From NCBI GenBank assembly GCA_034509425.1, contig JAVTVJ010000072.1, positions 5,174,501 through 5,238,500 of the forward strand: a stretch of DNA of 64,000 nucleotides, given 5' to 3'. The notes beneath the pieces are model-generated. The model saw nothing but the letters and a program-made list of their open reading frames with translations, had not been told where the DNA came from and did not search any database. The stretch comes from Eopsaltria australis (taxonomy: Eukaryota > Chordata > Aves > Passeriformes > Petroicidae). The number at the start of each line of letters is the position of its first letter. The stretch's first letter is position 1. This document shows, one piece after another, positions 36,181 to 49,626 of this stretch. The position numbers and the translations under genes are program-made.

Positions 36181-37589
36181 GAAATTTGGAAATGTCTGAC
36201 TTTCTTTTTAGCATCAGTTCCTCTTCCAATTAGGCTGAGAAGGTCACCTTGTTGTAGGTTTTAAGCTTGCCTGTGTAACTTGCTTGCCCCAGTAACTTTT
36301 AAACTGGCTACCAGATTCTCCTGAATGAGTCAGGAAGGATAATAGTCTCAAGTTCAGCTACAAAAGTTTAATAAAGAGGTAGAAGGACAGAGTACAGAGA
36401 CTTTCTTCATATACATGTTGACATAAAAGCTCATTCTCTATTATCTGCTAGAGATACTGAGGGAAGGATGCTATGAACAACAGCAAAACTTCAACCCCAA
36501 GTGTAGTGGAGTTTAGATATCAGAGAACTTAGTCATTAATGCAGAATGGATTACTTGATGGGGTCTGGGGGAAGAAAGTAAGAAAACAAAGAAAAAAAAA
36601 AGAAAGGAGAAATTCCCAAATCCTTTTGGTTTAGAAAAGCAAGAACCTCAAGGTCCTGGGATTTTCATCTCCATCTATTTTTCCCCCTTTTTATTCATCA
36701 TTATCCTCTCTCTTTTCTGCTCTTGTTCCTAATTAAAAAACCAAAAAGGTTATTTTAAAAAAAGGCACCTTCTCTTTTAAATTCCAAAGAACTATTACTT
36801 TTTTTTCTTAAAACCATTACTCCAGAAGTGTATTTGAAAAAATTTTTAGCAGGTGTGACTGGCCACTGCTGCACTTTGTACAGTACAGTTTGTACATTAA
36901 TGCTCAAACATTACATTAATTCTCCTGATTGCTCCTAATTTCAGCATGGTATTAAAAAACTCTCCACTCACCTTAGAGCGGCCCCTATCAAACCAGCACA
37001 GAATCAAGCTGGTGGTTTGTTATTACTCTTCCCATTACAGCATGAAAGTTTAAAGACTTCTGTCTCAATTGCTTTCAGCCTGCTAATTTTCTCACAGGCA
37101 CTAATTTAAGTCTGTGGAAAAAGCCACAAGGAGTTTCCCTGTGCAAGGATTTTTTGTGTGAAAGAATGCAATCGATACATTGCCAAAGTCTTGTATTATG
37201 AACAGTGGCATGTATTTAATGTACTCTGAAAGTGAAGAAAAGCCTTTCTAGTACAGTCTGTGTCCTTTGTAAGAGCAGACTGAAGACAAATGATCTTATT
37301 TCAGGAAAATCTGAATCCCATTGATTAGCATGATGAATACAGAACAGGAAAGCTGCCAGGTACAGAGGAAGCTGGGCATGTCCACAAGGGAGTGGAGCAA
37401 ACAAGCAAATTACAGTATATGCATGCTCTTTTACTTTTTTTTTTACCCAAATGTTTTCATTTGGAAAACTTGGACACTTAAACCTCTAAGTTTCTTTAAC
37501 TGACTAGTCAGTTAATCAGCATATTGTTCTAATTCTCTGAAGGCAAGCAGAGAAGGGTTTTAGAAGTGAATAAATAGATTTTTAAACTA

Positions 37590-37642
37590 TAAGTAATATA
37601 AATATTTATATAATACATATTATATATTATATAAATAAAATA
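37590..37642. repeat. AT-only low-complexity tract
   Basis: About 50 bp of nearly pure A/T (ATATTTATATAATACATATT type). No function implied. Confidence 0.85.
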
Positions 37643-40600
37643 TTCACATACATTGTATTTAAATGGAATAGGATTTCTTCTGGAAAAAAAAAGTTTCTTA
37701 TTTTTGGGGACACCAGTGGCGTAAGTTTTACTTGGTAAAAAATAATTCTGTCACTCCTAAACATTGATGTAACATGTCTAAGACTGGCAGTACTCAAAAA
37801 AGGTTTCAGAACAAAACCAAGATACCAATGTATTCATGCAGTAGACCCCAAAGTGTCATCTACTTCCAACAACACCAGGAAGTTATACAGGGTGGCCCTT
37901 CTACAGTCCTTGGCAGTCCACTGTGAGGCTTTCTGGAGAACAAGTCTGTAAGAGTTTGTTTGCCTTCCAAAATGCTCCCTCTCTTACAAGTAAATGATAA
38001 GTAAACAAAGCTCTTATCTTGAACTTAAAGCCAGTAATTATTTTTTCTTACAGTCTTTATAATTCGTCATAATTCTTATGTTTTAAGAAGTATATTCATT
38101 CAAATCTCGACTGTTTCATTCATAAACACACCTTAAAAATAGAGCTGTTGCATGTTTCCACATAGTTTGAAAAAAAATATTGAAACTATTTCTCCATTAA
38201 GTTTTATGCTTTTACAAACTGTAAAAGTATTTCCTTTTTAATTTTTACCTTCTTGTCAACTGAAAAAATTGGGAAAAGACCAACAGAGAGGAAAAAAGAA
38301 AAATATTTACCTACTTGTTTTAAAAATCAGAAATCAATAATAATTTTTATTAGAAGTGAAAAAATTAGTTGCTTTGTTTCCTCTAACAAGTAAGCAGATA
38401 ACCCCCTACCAGTCTTTCACTGTTTATGGGAGGGTACCATATATTTAGAACCTTTATTTTCACGTTTTAATCACTACAGTCTTAAAAGAAAAGATTGTAT
38501 TTGTCTGCCATAATCCTCCTTTCTCATTCTTTCCTCCATCTTCTTTTGTTTTAAGTCTTTGTCCTCCATTACACCCCACCTTTCCTTATGGTAGTAGGTT
38601 AGAAAGTAATTATTTTATCCATGCCAGGAACCAATTATGGAATCCACAAAAGGAGCTGACAAAAGAGAAGCTGTCTCTGCTCTCAGCCTTTTGCTCCCTC
38701 GTGCCCGAAAACCCAGAAGTGAATGTGCATGGCCAGAATTCTCAATTTCTTAGAAGAAAGTAGGCAGGGATTTTAGCCAGTGTTTACTGACTTAGAAGTG
38801 GTAATAGGAAAAGCTGAGCATGACCATCTCTAAGGATGGAAAAGCACTTTGGTATGAGAATCATCACCTACGTGGAACAGAGAAAAATTTACAACAGTTT
38901 GTTTACTGCAGCTCCCTGAGCATTGCCTGCATTCGAATCAGTAGGATCTTGCTCTACAAATGCCACTTCAAGTACCAGCCTTCCAGTTTGGTTTGGCCCA
39001 TTCCTTATGTGTAAACCTGGCACGACTTCAAGGTCACACTCAGGATGAAAGTTCTTGCACCATGCTGTGTGTGCACACACACTTGCACCACGTGCATGTA
39101 TTTGGTAGAACACAGATGTTTAGTCCCGCTTTCTACTGATAGAGTGTAAGTTGCTCTGTGTGTCTGGCTGTGACTACTTCCTCACATTCCACTGTTCAAG
39201 GGCAGCTGTGTATGCCTAAGATGTCACTCAGTTATTAAAGGTACAGCTCCTGCAGCTAGAACTGCTCTTCTTTTGATGAAGGAAGAGGACAACATGGAAT
39301 TTGGTTTCACTTGGAAGAAACATTCACAGTTTATCCACAGACCACTAGGATTGCAAAGCTGGTCTGCAAGGGAATTAACAGGAGAGATGTAGAGATGTCT
39401 TGATTTAGCCAGGATGGGAAAAGGGAAGCTCAGGTTTATTCTACACTACATGAAATAGGTGAGTATCCAGTTAAAAATTTAAATACCAGGAAAAGTGTCT
39501 AGAAAGACTATTTGATTCATTGGGGTCCAGTCCCATACTTATGTAATCAGAAAATATTTTTTTCAATTATTCAAACTGATTGTGCTCCCTTACAGTCAGA
39601 CTGACTTCTGGCTCAAAGTCTGCAAAATCACAACTTTTATTTCCAATACAGACAGGTAGCACAGTGTAAGGGAATGTAAGGGAATATGTAATACCCTCAC
39701 TTTCCAACCAGTGTTTGCTGTACCCAGGACTCAGTCTCCCTCCTTAGAACTTTCTCAAGGCACGAGAAAATGAAGCAGATCTGGTGACCCAAATTTACTA
39801 TTTTCTTACTAGAAGTAAACAGAAAAAAAAAAATCTTTCATGTTCAAGGTACATTCAAGGAATATAAAGGACTCGGTAGTTGATACCTATTCAGCATGTT
39901 GCCAGCTTCTAGAGTAATTCATTCTTTCTTTGGGCTTGACACTTTCAACCACTTGGAGCCAGAGCACCAGAGAAGAATATGCAATAATAAAGGAATAAAG
40001 CAAGGGATTCTTGCAGGGTAATATACAAGATCACCTTTCCCCTTATCCACCTCAGCAAAAATCAGCATTTATTACCTGTAAGCTCTTCTGGATAAACAAA
40101 GAATTAATTATGTCACTTTTTGTTTTGTCAACTTCTTATGAATTTTAACAGTGGACTTCTCTAGCCACAGAGCTGCCATAGCAAAAGCTTATGAATAAGA
40201 AGTGTGTAAACAGAGACAGAAATTCTGTTTCACTGTCCTTGAGGGAAGAGTCCATAGTTTTACAATGACATCAGAAAACAACATGGCTGTAATTTTCGAG
40301 GGATGGAATAAGTTCCATTCTGTCTTCTGAAATAACATGTATTTTTGTATGGAACGTTAAATGGTGCCTACTGCATGTACTAAATATATGCTGAGAGTCA
40401 TGGTAGAGACTGGAAGCCAAGCTCAGAAGACAGAACTGCTGTCATACATACACACACAGAGTCCAGCTCTCAAAAAGAGGCACTTTTATACTTGGATAGA
40501 ACAATGAAGAGGGCTTAAACTAGCTGTAAACATAAATGATGAGGGTATGAGAATCATGACCACAGAGTTTACTTTAAAAAAGCAGAATAAAGGGACAGAT

Positions 40601-41640
40601 GATGGGCATATGATAGATTGGACGGCCATATGTTTAATAACTAAATGCATTATAAGTCTTTGCAATTCATCATACAATTTGAACTGGATGATTTGTCTAC
40701 CAGTCATCCTCCCTTGGCACTTACTGGAGCACTCCAGATACCACAGACAGCTTTAAATAATTCCAGTTGAAAAACAACAAGAAGAGAAGTATTTCCTTTC
40801 TCCATTCATATATTTAGGATATTTTTCTCCATATTTTACCTGCCCAGAATAATTTTCATTGCTGGACTAGTAGCACGTTTTCTGAAGATAAAAATGGAAT
40901 GAGTTAAAAGTTTAGTATTATTCTACAGCCTTGTCACTAGAAAAGAAAAAAAAAAAAAATCCATCTGCCCAGCAAGAAAGACAACATTCATTTTGATCCT
41001 CAAAGATTCCAACTATAAGGAATGAAAGCATTACATGTAGAAAAGATATTTAAGGATGTTTTGAGAATCAGAGATTTTCGTCTCTGAGTAAACAAATTGC
41101 CAGTAATAAAGTAATTTGTCTGTGAAAGAAGATTGATACTAAACTGACCTGGTCATGATTTTAAAATTCTAAGACTCAAGCTGATAAGATCCACCTAGCA
41201 GAACACTGGAACTATACTGGAACTAAACCTGACCTAATCCTATGCACTTATGCATATTTTAAGTATGTATAACAATCATTTGCACTAATTACCACACTCT
41301 GGACACAGCTGCCATAGATACAGAAAAAATATCTATGCAATCTAATAGCCAACCCAATATGCCACCATCCTCTGAGAAAGCTCAGAGTAAAGATTTGAGC
41401 TTGCATCTGGAAGACGCCATCACAGTGGCATCACCTGAAAATATGATTTTATCTTTATTTCCTTATTTTTGATGAAACTGATTTTAAAATATCTAGAAAC
41501 ATTTTTTTTTTCCTTTTCAGCTGCAGCAACTACGAAAACTAAAAACTGAAAAACTTTGTGCAAGTGTGGGATCTCTCAGGTTAAAATTCACTTTTAGTGT
41601 TATTCTTCCTTGCGTGCTACCGAGAATCCGGGACAACACC

Positions 41641-41657
41641 GGCTCCCTCTGGTGGCC
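41641..41657 (-). promoter_or_regulatory. CTCF-type binding motif
   Basis: The minus strand reads GGCCACCAGAGGGAGCC, an excellent match to the vertebrate CTCF core (CCACCAGnGGGnG type). It sits in a local GC- and CpG-richer patch (about 41610-41760) within an otherwise AT-rich intron. Binding is inferred. The patch could alternatively be an old LTR fragment, as it also has AATAAA near 41678. Confidence 0.55.
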
Positions 41658-44600
41658 AATGCACAAAAGGACTTCAATAAAATCTTGCACACCACGAGGC
41701 TTTAATCTGCTTCTAATTCACTGGATTTCGTACGGATTGAGAATACTCATCAGAATAGGTTTAATCATAAATTATACATCTGTCCTTATTCCCTAAGAGC
41801 ACTGAATGTCACTGACACTGCAGTCGTAAGACAGGAATTCGTTTTGATTTATAAATTCTATGCATTTATTTGTCCTCCAGAAAAGGCTCAATGATATTTT
41901 CCATTTTTTTTGATTGCTTATTTGATTTTCACCCCAGATACCTTAACATGAAGGACAGCATTTGAACAAGACTGTTAGGAAATGCAGATGAATCCTGAGT
42001 ATATTAAATGTGTTCCTTACTAACTCTGGTAACAGCATTTTGGTAGAAAAATGGTCAGCTATAGAGGTCAATTTGTTATCAGCTTCTCCATGTCATTCTC
42101 ACTTCCAATGTCTCCAAGGTTAAAATAAAAAGAGTAAAACCAAGCCAGTGTCCTTTCATATCACTGCTAACCTAAGACTCCATCAAACAGACCTAAGTTG
42201 ATACTCCTTCCTGTCATGGAAAATGACAGAAAAACTCATTCTCTTCCAGAAGCCAAGTTGAGGAGCCCTTACAAATCCTGAGCTGAAGCTTGGAACAAAC
42301 AGGAATTCCCCAACAATACCTCAGGGCTGAGCTGGTGCTTATGAAGTGAACTTCCAGTGAGTTCCAGGTCCTGCAATCACACTTTGCTTAAACCCTTTCC
42401 CTCCATGCACACACTCTATTATGAATTAACAGCTCTGAGACAGAGAATCTGTGCAATTCCACTCAATGCATTTGGATTTCACAAGTGTCACTGTAAGTTT
42501 TTTCTGACACTGTGTACAGTACTGGGAGGTTTCAAACTATGCTAATGTCATAGTATAATTTCTTATAACTAGGATGGATTTCTTGTAAAGATGCAGAAAT
42601 CTTTCTTCTATTTTTTGTAAGTTCTGTTTTATAGTATATATGTATCTGTAACTTAAGAAATAATAACAACTGACAGATATGAGTGATCATAAGAAATGAT
42701 TTTTTAAAAAATCCTGAAAGGCAGAGCTGGCTAGCTTAAGCTGGTCTTTGAAATATTTAACCTAGGAATTTCACAAAACTGCTAATTCCCATGAACACAT
42801 TTTAGAGGTAAATTTTGCATTTTAATTAAAGAAAAGGTAAATTAAATGTAAATAATGAACTTTTTGAATTTTCACCTACAGCTTTTAAGAGCTTGAGAAG
42901 GCTACCTGAAAAGAGATTGTTTTTTACAGGAAACACGCCAGCTACGTGGAATGGGGCCAAAGCTGTATCCTTTAAAAGCAAGGAGATTTTTTCATTAAAA
43001 ATGTGATTTTGTTGAAAACTTGTGCCACCTTTCAGTGAAAATGGTGTCAATGGAAACAACTGTTTCAACAACACAGAGTATTTTGTACTCAATACAAAAC
43101 ACTTTGTTTCACCACTTCATTATTTTTGCACTAGTTTGAACTCCATGGGCCATGTAACTGTGGAGTGACAAATAGGATGCAAATAGAGTAATGAGAATGG
43201 GTAAATTAGGTTCTTAATCTTCACATTGTGAACACCTACTTGTTTTTTCTTTTTAAGAGAAGACTTACAATTAAACCATTGTCTTGTCTTAAGAAGGTAT
43301 TACAAAGTACCTGGCAGCTCAGAGAGTTCAAATTTACTCCACTTTTACTAGAAGAGACCCTTAGGGTACTAAATATACTTTCTAAAGAATCACTTAAAAC
43401 TTATTAACTACATGTCATATTTGTATTAAAAACTGTCAACCTCCATTTTAGTCATATTTCATATCATCTGTAGGAATGCTTTGCTTTCTTGTTCTCCATT
43501 TTGCCTACCTGGAAAGGATTCAAGATTAACATGATTATTTGCTTGAGGGTAAAACAATAATTTTTCATCATTTAAATTAGAGTTATGTATTGCAAGTCAC
43601 TCATTTAAATAACATGAATGTCTTAAAGCACAGTACATGTGAGGTCAGAATAGTTCTGGGTGTGTGCACCACTACATTACAACTCATAAAGCCTATGTTT
43701 GTAGTCCAGGATTATTGAAAATACATGTCTTATGGGCTGTTCTCATGAAGAACTTCCTTCAGCACAAAGAAGTTCTTGCTAAGTGCAAACCTATACATTT
43801 TAATTAGAACTCACTGACTATTCCTAGTACAAGTGTAAAAAGGAGACTTGTGGAATGAGATTTATCTTGAGCAAACAGCGTTTGCATCCTTTGTTACCGA
43901 AACAGAACACACACCTTGATTTCCACAGGATGTCTCTAGCATCAAGATAAAATTACTCATATTACACATCAGGATGAAAGCAGAAGTAAAGAATATGAAT
44001 CAGTGCATTTGGTATTGGTTCTTGGTACTCCTTCTAAGCCACTTACAGATGCAACAGATCTTCCCGTTTCATTTTTTCTTGACAGCTTGATCGATAGCCA
44101 TGATACAGAAAGAATCTTGCACTTCAACTTGACTAGGCCATGCCCAGTTCTAGTTTCGTTCCAAAGGAACAAAATAGATGCAATAAAAGGAAAATAGAAC
44201 AAATAGAGAATACAGAATTTTATACCTAGAGTAACAGAAAGAAAAAAAAAGTTTTTAGAAACTTTTCATTAAAACTTTAAACAATATGGCAAGTAAGACA
44301 CCCTGTCTCAAGAACACACGCTTCTGCAACACCAAATCGAATCATGGCTCAAAATAAAGAGAATCTTTTGGAAAAGAACGACAGATAATCTTTCTGAGAC
44401 TGATACATAGATTTATATAACACACCATTTAGTTCTGGAGCATACATCTCACAAATGAGTATGAACCACAGCCAAAAATAACCAATAGTAATTAAAAGAG
44501 AATGTGCGAGTTTAAAAAGAAAAGAAGCCAAAATCTCAGTCAGAAGAAAAGGTGGGTTTTTTCCAGCAGAGGAGGAAGGAAGGCAACAGAAGAATCAGGG

Positions 44601-46479
44601 TAGCAGAGGCAACAGGAGGTTCAGAAGTATGAAGGTCATAGGAAGTGGCAAGGTCTGTCACACACGCTTGGAGTATGAAGGGAATGATGCACAACAGTAA
44701 ACTGTCGGGGGAAAAGAGTAAAAAATAAAATTATAAGTATTGTGTAGGTCAGTCAGCAGAATGGCTGGCATGCGCAGCAACATTAAAGAAACAGATGCCC
44801 AAAGGAAGTGCAGGTGCATGGGCACATGTGTTAAAATTTGGAATCCCACAGATGCTCTGAGACTAACTGTCTGGGTTCATGTATAAGCTAACACAATCCT
44901 AACAGCACAATACTTACTGATACGCAGTATATCTATGAATTCTGCTTTACTTGGCCTGAATTTTAATTCTCCAGAAGGTGCAAGACAGATGATTTTGGAG
45001 ATTCAACTTCATTCTTTAGCCTCAGATTGCCTTAATGAGTAAGAGTAGGGCTGGCAATTAAAGCCTCCTAAGCCCACCTGCGGGCATTCCTGCTTCAAAG
45101 ACCACCCCTGAGAAAGAAAAGACTGGGTCACTTGACACTTGCCTTATGAAGCAGTGTACCATGACAAGCCAGCAAAACTCCCTGCACAGCAGCCCTCCGT
45201 TCTCAACTGATTTAGAGCCACATGCAAGAGAGTGAAGTTTCCTCTGTGTTTCTACCCATTTCTGGTTCAAGCTAGCAAAACCCAGCTCATAGAATCTAGC
45301 CCTCTGAATGACTAGAAACACATCTAAGGTGACTGAAGAAATACGACTGAACTGTTTGTGAAGCTGTCATTGCATCTGTCAACTGGCTTGTATTACCTGT
45401 TGATATATCAGTGATATAATGAAAAAAATTAAAAATTATATATAGGGACAAGGCTCTTTTCTGTTAGCCTGGTTCCTTTAAATTAACCTGGTTTTATTCA
45501 TCAACTGGTAGCATGTATGTCATCTACAGAAAATAAAATGCTTGTACCCACCCCTTCGCCCCTTAAAAACCTTCTAATTCAGTAATGATTGACTACTCTG
45601 ATCTATAGTTAAAAACATTGCTCAAATCATGATTATGCTTCTTCAAAGACAGAACACTTTCTGAAATTTACAAATCAATCAGTTGTCCAGCCCTTACCCA
45701 GTGTGAGCCCTGAGTTCACTGGTACTTTATCCAGTGCCAGAGTGAAAAACTTAACTTCAGGATCTCACTCTACAGGAAGGTGCATTGCATATTCTTCTTC
45801 ATAAAGCTTTTAATTTCTTACTGCATACCTTAATGATAGTTCCTAAGTAGCCAAATAAAGGGCTAATCATGGAGTTTCACAGGAATATTGAATTTACTCT
45901 AATAAGCTGGCTGATATTTCAAGGCAGCGTGTTTCAGATGCTTGTCTAGGTGCAGCAGTCTTTCACAAAGTGCATTCTTTACCTCAGGTAAATAGCACAG
46001 AGCTTACCATCAACTCATACATTCAGAACTTCACAAGCAATGTGACATAACCAAACACCATGCAACAATCTCCATCTCTGCATTCCCAAAGTACAGTCAA
46101 TCTTAGAATCAGGAAGTGATAAATCTGATTAGTAAGATAAGGAAGGAGAAAGGATCCCATTAACACATCAGTTTAAACATGAACACAACATGCAGCTAAG
46201 GTTCTACCAGACCAAAAGTGAGAGAAAAGGTCACGTAATCAGAATAAAAAGACTTAAGAGGAAAAACTGTGAGGAACTTTTGTACTCTTGTTTGTGGAAG
46301 AGATTCTTACCATTTGACACAGAAAAGCTGAAGTATCTTACTGAAGGCCATACTCATGAATTACTTACATTCCATGTAAGTTTGGAAAACTCAATGAAGA
46401 GTGACTGTTGTCACTCTGTATGAAATGAAAATCCCTCAACCTGTGTCTCCCAGAGCACAAAAAGACAACTGTGTTTTCT

Positions 46480-46535
46480 GGGAAGGATGGATGGCAGGAT
46501 GGAAGGCTGGATGGAAGGCAGGAAGGAAGGAGAGG
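46480..46535. repeat. GGAA/GGAT tetranucleotide tract
   Basis: Interrupted (GGAT)n/(GGAA)n with GGC inserts: GGAAGGATGGATGGCAGG, then GGAAGGAAGGAG. Both short frames over it are simple-sequence artefacts. Confidence 0.9.
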
Positions 46536-48548
46536 ACAGTCCTTCACAGACAGTGGCAGATTGTAAGGAGTGAGAATTTTAATTCCACATGATCACAGAA
46601 TTTTAACTTCTAAATGGGAATTTTTTCCCGTGGAACACATACTGCTGCTGACAGTCACCCACCCAGCAAAGGAAGACCACAATCCTCATCAGAGAAAGCT
46701 GTTTTGAGAGTGATTTCAGAACAAATATGTCTTCTATCAACAGCTGGCATTGCCCATTTATCCTCCTCCCCACCTTATTCTATGAGAAAACACATTTAAC
46801 TGAAGTTAGAGTTAGGAAGACTGAAAATTTTGTTGTTCTTTGAATCTACCGCCCAAATCTTATTTGCACTGCTTGAGGCATTCTCAGGCAATAAAAGACA
46901 TGGTTGCAAAACGTTGTTCTTACACAGCTCAATCGCTACAGTATCTAAGCACCTTTCAGATGGAATTAGGCAATGTAATTGGCATCTGTCCTACGTGCTG
47001 CTGTCTCTCATGGGTACATCTGTACACGCTTCTCTTGTGTAAATCTACACACTTATCTTTATCTGGGTAGGACACAGCATAATTACAGAGCTAAAACTTG
47101 TCCCTCTTCAACACTGATGCTTTAAGTCTAAAATAAGTACCCACTAAGCTCTTGCTCTCAGTAAATTGGGGATAATAAAAACTCATGTTTTGTTTCTATG
47201 CGCAAGCTTAATCAAATCCTTTTGGCTGAGATACTGTGTTTGTTTCAGAGCAGATGATCACACTGATTAAATCACGGCTGCATTGATTAAAGGGTGTTTG
47301 ATCAGCAAGGTAGATCAGGAAAGCATTGCAAAATAACAGTGATAGAAACTCAAATGAAGCAGAAATATTAATGCAAAGAAGGCCATAATGGATTTTTAAT
47401 AAAGAAAACATTGTAGGCAAGCTGATGGTATCTAGAAGAAAAAGAAGACTTCAAGTATGATATGATTTCTGGGCATAAGCTGGTAAAGATGTGTTAGGGT
47501 TAATCCTCAATAATATTCAGGTTTTCTGTTTAGTATGATCTCCCTAATTACCATCACTAGCTCAAATAAAACTTAGTAATTTGTATTTCCTCAGCACAGA
47601 TTTGAAAAATATTGCTTTAGATTTAGCTGGTAATCAACAGCAAAGACATCCACATTAATGTATCAGAGTAACTGCAACCTGCGGAGTACTTTTGGTAAAC
47701 GTAAGGTCCTGGAAAGAGACTTTCTGTCAAATTAGTAGCTAATAGAGACATTTCTCTATCCCATGGTTAGGAGACACTCTCCTAGTCTTCAAAGGAAGTG
47801 CATCCATGAGATGTCATAATGTGCAGAGCTTTGCTGCTTTTACCAGCTCTACATGGGTGTGCAGGGCAAGCCCACAGGGAACATAATACATGATCAAAGA
47901 CTTGGAATGTGTACAAAGATTTAAAGGCAGTCAGTGGATAAGCACGAAAAAAGCAGCATGAAAACATGCTTTTCACAAGTACACGTGGATGTGAAAAATA
48001 TTGTACTTCTTTGTCTGATAACTGTTATGCCCCAAGGTGAAGAGCACACAAAGGACTACCCAGAGATGCCAAGAAAGATGTACCCATTAGGACAGGAAGG
48101 CTTTTAACTATATACAACTCCTGTAAATGGTTTCATTTTCCTAAGGAAGACACTGCAGTTTTCAACCTACACTGATAGACCCATTGACTCTCAAAGGAAC
48201 TTGTCTCTGGGAAGACAAAAAAATTGTTAGTACAGGATAACTAACTCAGGGAATTAATACAAGACAACAGTTTGGTTTTCTTCAGTTGAACAAAGCAACA
48301 AAGCTTGATGGTTATTTTTAAATGCTTCTGTACAATGACCAGGTGCAAAACTCTTTCCAAACAAGTATTTTGTTTACTTTATATTAATTAGTTACACTGC
48401 ATTGGACATTTTGAAAGACAACAGGCTGAAAAAAGGGGAAAAAACAGACATGGATGTCTAGAGAGCAGAGAGGAAAGTCTGGAAAAGCTACCCCTGAGAG
48501 TAATCATCAAAAGAATGGAAATGCAAATACAAATATTTTCAAACATAC

Positions 48549-48719
48549 GTTTAGGTACCAGCTCTGTTGGTGCTGTAACATCTGCTTCTCTGTAACACAC
48601 TGTTGGATCCACAATGTCACTGCCAGGAGGAGGGTAAGGTGGGGGTGGGGGGATCACTAACTGGGGGGGACCACGAGTGGTGCCCCTAGGAGGCTTTTGT
48701 GGCACCTGCCGTCCATCAC
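48549..48719 (-). CDS. COBL: COBL internal exon, proline-rich
   Basis: Second certain COBL exon. After an acceptor ending CCCCCTGTAG the frame (phase 1 start) reads DGRQVPQKPPRGTTRGPPQL, then a run of prolines (VIPPPPPYPPPGSD), and ends near TELVPK at donor C|GTATGT (phase 1). The first part is nearly identical to mammalian COBL as I remember it. The proline-rich run is a plausible SH3 or profilin contact; that role is inferred. The last C joins AG of the exon at 25525 to make a Gln codon. Length 171 bp (2 nt + 56 codons + 1 nt), consistent with both neighbours. The next exon found downstream is about 23 kb away, so a further phase-1-symmetric exon between them cannot be excluded. Confidence 0.93.
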
Positions 48720-49503
48720 CTACAGGGGGATCAATTGACTTGTTACTTCATTGCAAGATAATGATCGCTCTGTTTATTGTTATTTTTTAAAAACACATTG
48801 ATTTTCCCCTACTCATGTCCAAAATCTCTCTGGATCTAATTCTGCTCTTATTTACATCCAAATAATTAATGGAGAAGGAAAAGGTGGGTCTTAAACCAAC
48901 AGCAGTGGGACCAGAATGGAGCCCAGCTCATACACATACATTACAACTAACTGTTAAAATCACTGCTTTTGGTAGGCATAAGGATGGAGAAAAAGAGTTA
49001 AATAAAATAGAAAAATTGAAAAAAGCTGTGTAAGAAAATGTGAAAAATGTGTTTTATTTTTATCTTCTGAAGTGTCAAACTGCCTGAATTTGTTGACCTC
49101 TCAGATACTTTTTGTGACTATTTTTCTGACTCTTCCTGAGAAAAAGCAGAAGATGCCTTAGGTCATCATCATTTAGTATTTTGAAGCAGGTATCTTACAG
49201 GTTTTTCTGTTCTTCTTTTTGAGTTGGTTTTCATTATTTTGACATTGTAGAGAAGCAGAAGATTAAATTGTTTTTCTGCAAAACAGTGTTTGAAGCTATC
49301 AAAGGAAATGCCCTTAACTTTTTCTGGGAGATTATTTCAACACTATGTGCAATAACTAAACAAATACATGAGTCTTTGCACCATACTCTGTGAACCACTT
49401 GCGATGTTAAAAAGCTGCTGCCAGTTTGTAGAGTACAGAACTTGAGCTACTGTTATTTGGAAAATCCTTAGAAGCTGAAAGTGCACTGAGGAACCACGAC
49501 TAC

Positions 49504-49626
49504 CTGCTCGTTCTGCTTTCATATCCTGCCTCAAGCATGTGCTGTGGTCATTGCTGAAGATGGATATTGGCAGAGACAGATGTTTGGTCTGATCCATTCC
49601 TACACTCTCAGGCTTATGCTTTGGGG
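49504..49626 (-). CDS. COBL: Candidate COBL cassette exon (41 codons, phase 1-1)
   Basis: Predicted from the sequence, not recognised from a known isoform. Going down the minus strand, a long pyrimidine tract (TTTTTTTTCTTCCCCC and then CTTCCCTTCTCAGCAG) ends at 49627. An open frame follows, starting (A)PKHKPESVGMDQTKHLSLP and ending DMKAERA, and then a donor CAG|GTAGTC. Its length is 123 bp and both ends are phase 1, exactly the phase of the intron it sits in (51674 to 48719), so inclusion would add 41 residues between KSTM and GDGRQV without shifting the frame. The acceptor is a CAGCAG tandem, so 49629 is an alternative start. The insert is polar and Ser/Lys-rich with no recognisable domain. 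A chance open stretch with good splice sites remains possible. Confidence 0.5.

Larger units (their letters stand above)
25526..48548 (-). other. COBL: COBL 23-kb intron
   Basis: Large intron, phase 1 on both sides. It holds CR1 fragments (30665-31345, 34868-35330), old dispersed-repeat text (35790-36180), AT-rich low complexity (37590-37642), a CTCF-like motif (41641-41657) and a GGAA/GGAT tetranucleotide tract (46480-46535). No exon with adequate splice and phase support was seen inside it. Confidence 0.75.

Noticed and set aside
43969..44202. Minus-strand frame ending at a strong donor-like GTAAGT
   Set aside because: No pyrimidine-rich acceptor upstream and no resemblance to COBL; an isolated donor-like hexamer is common by chance.
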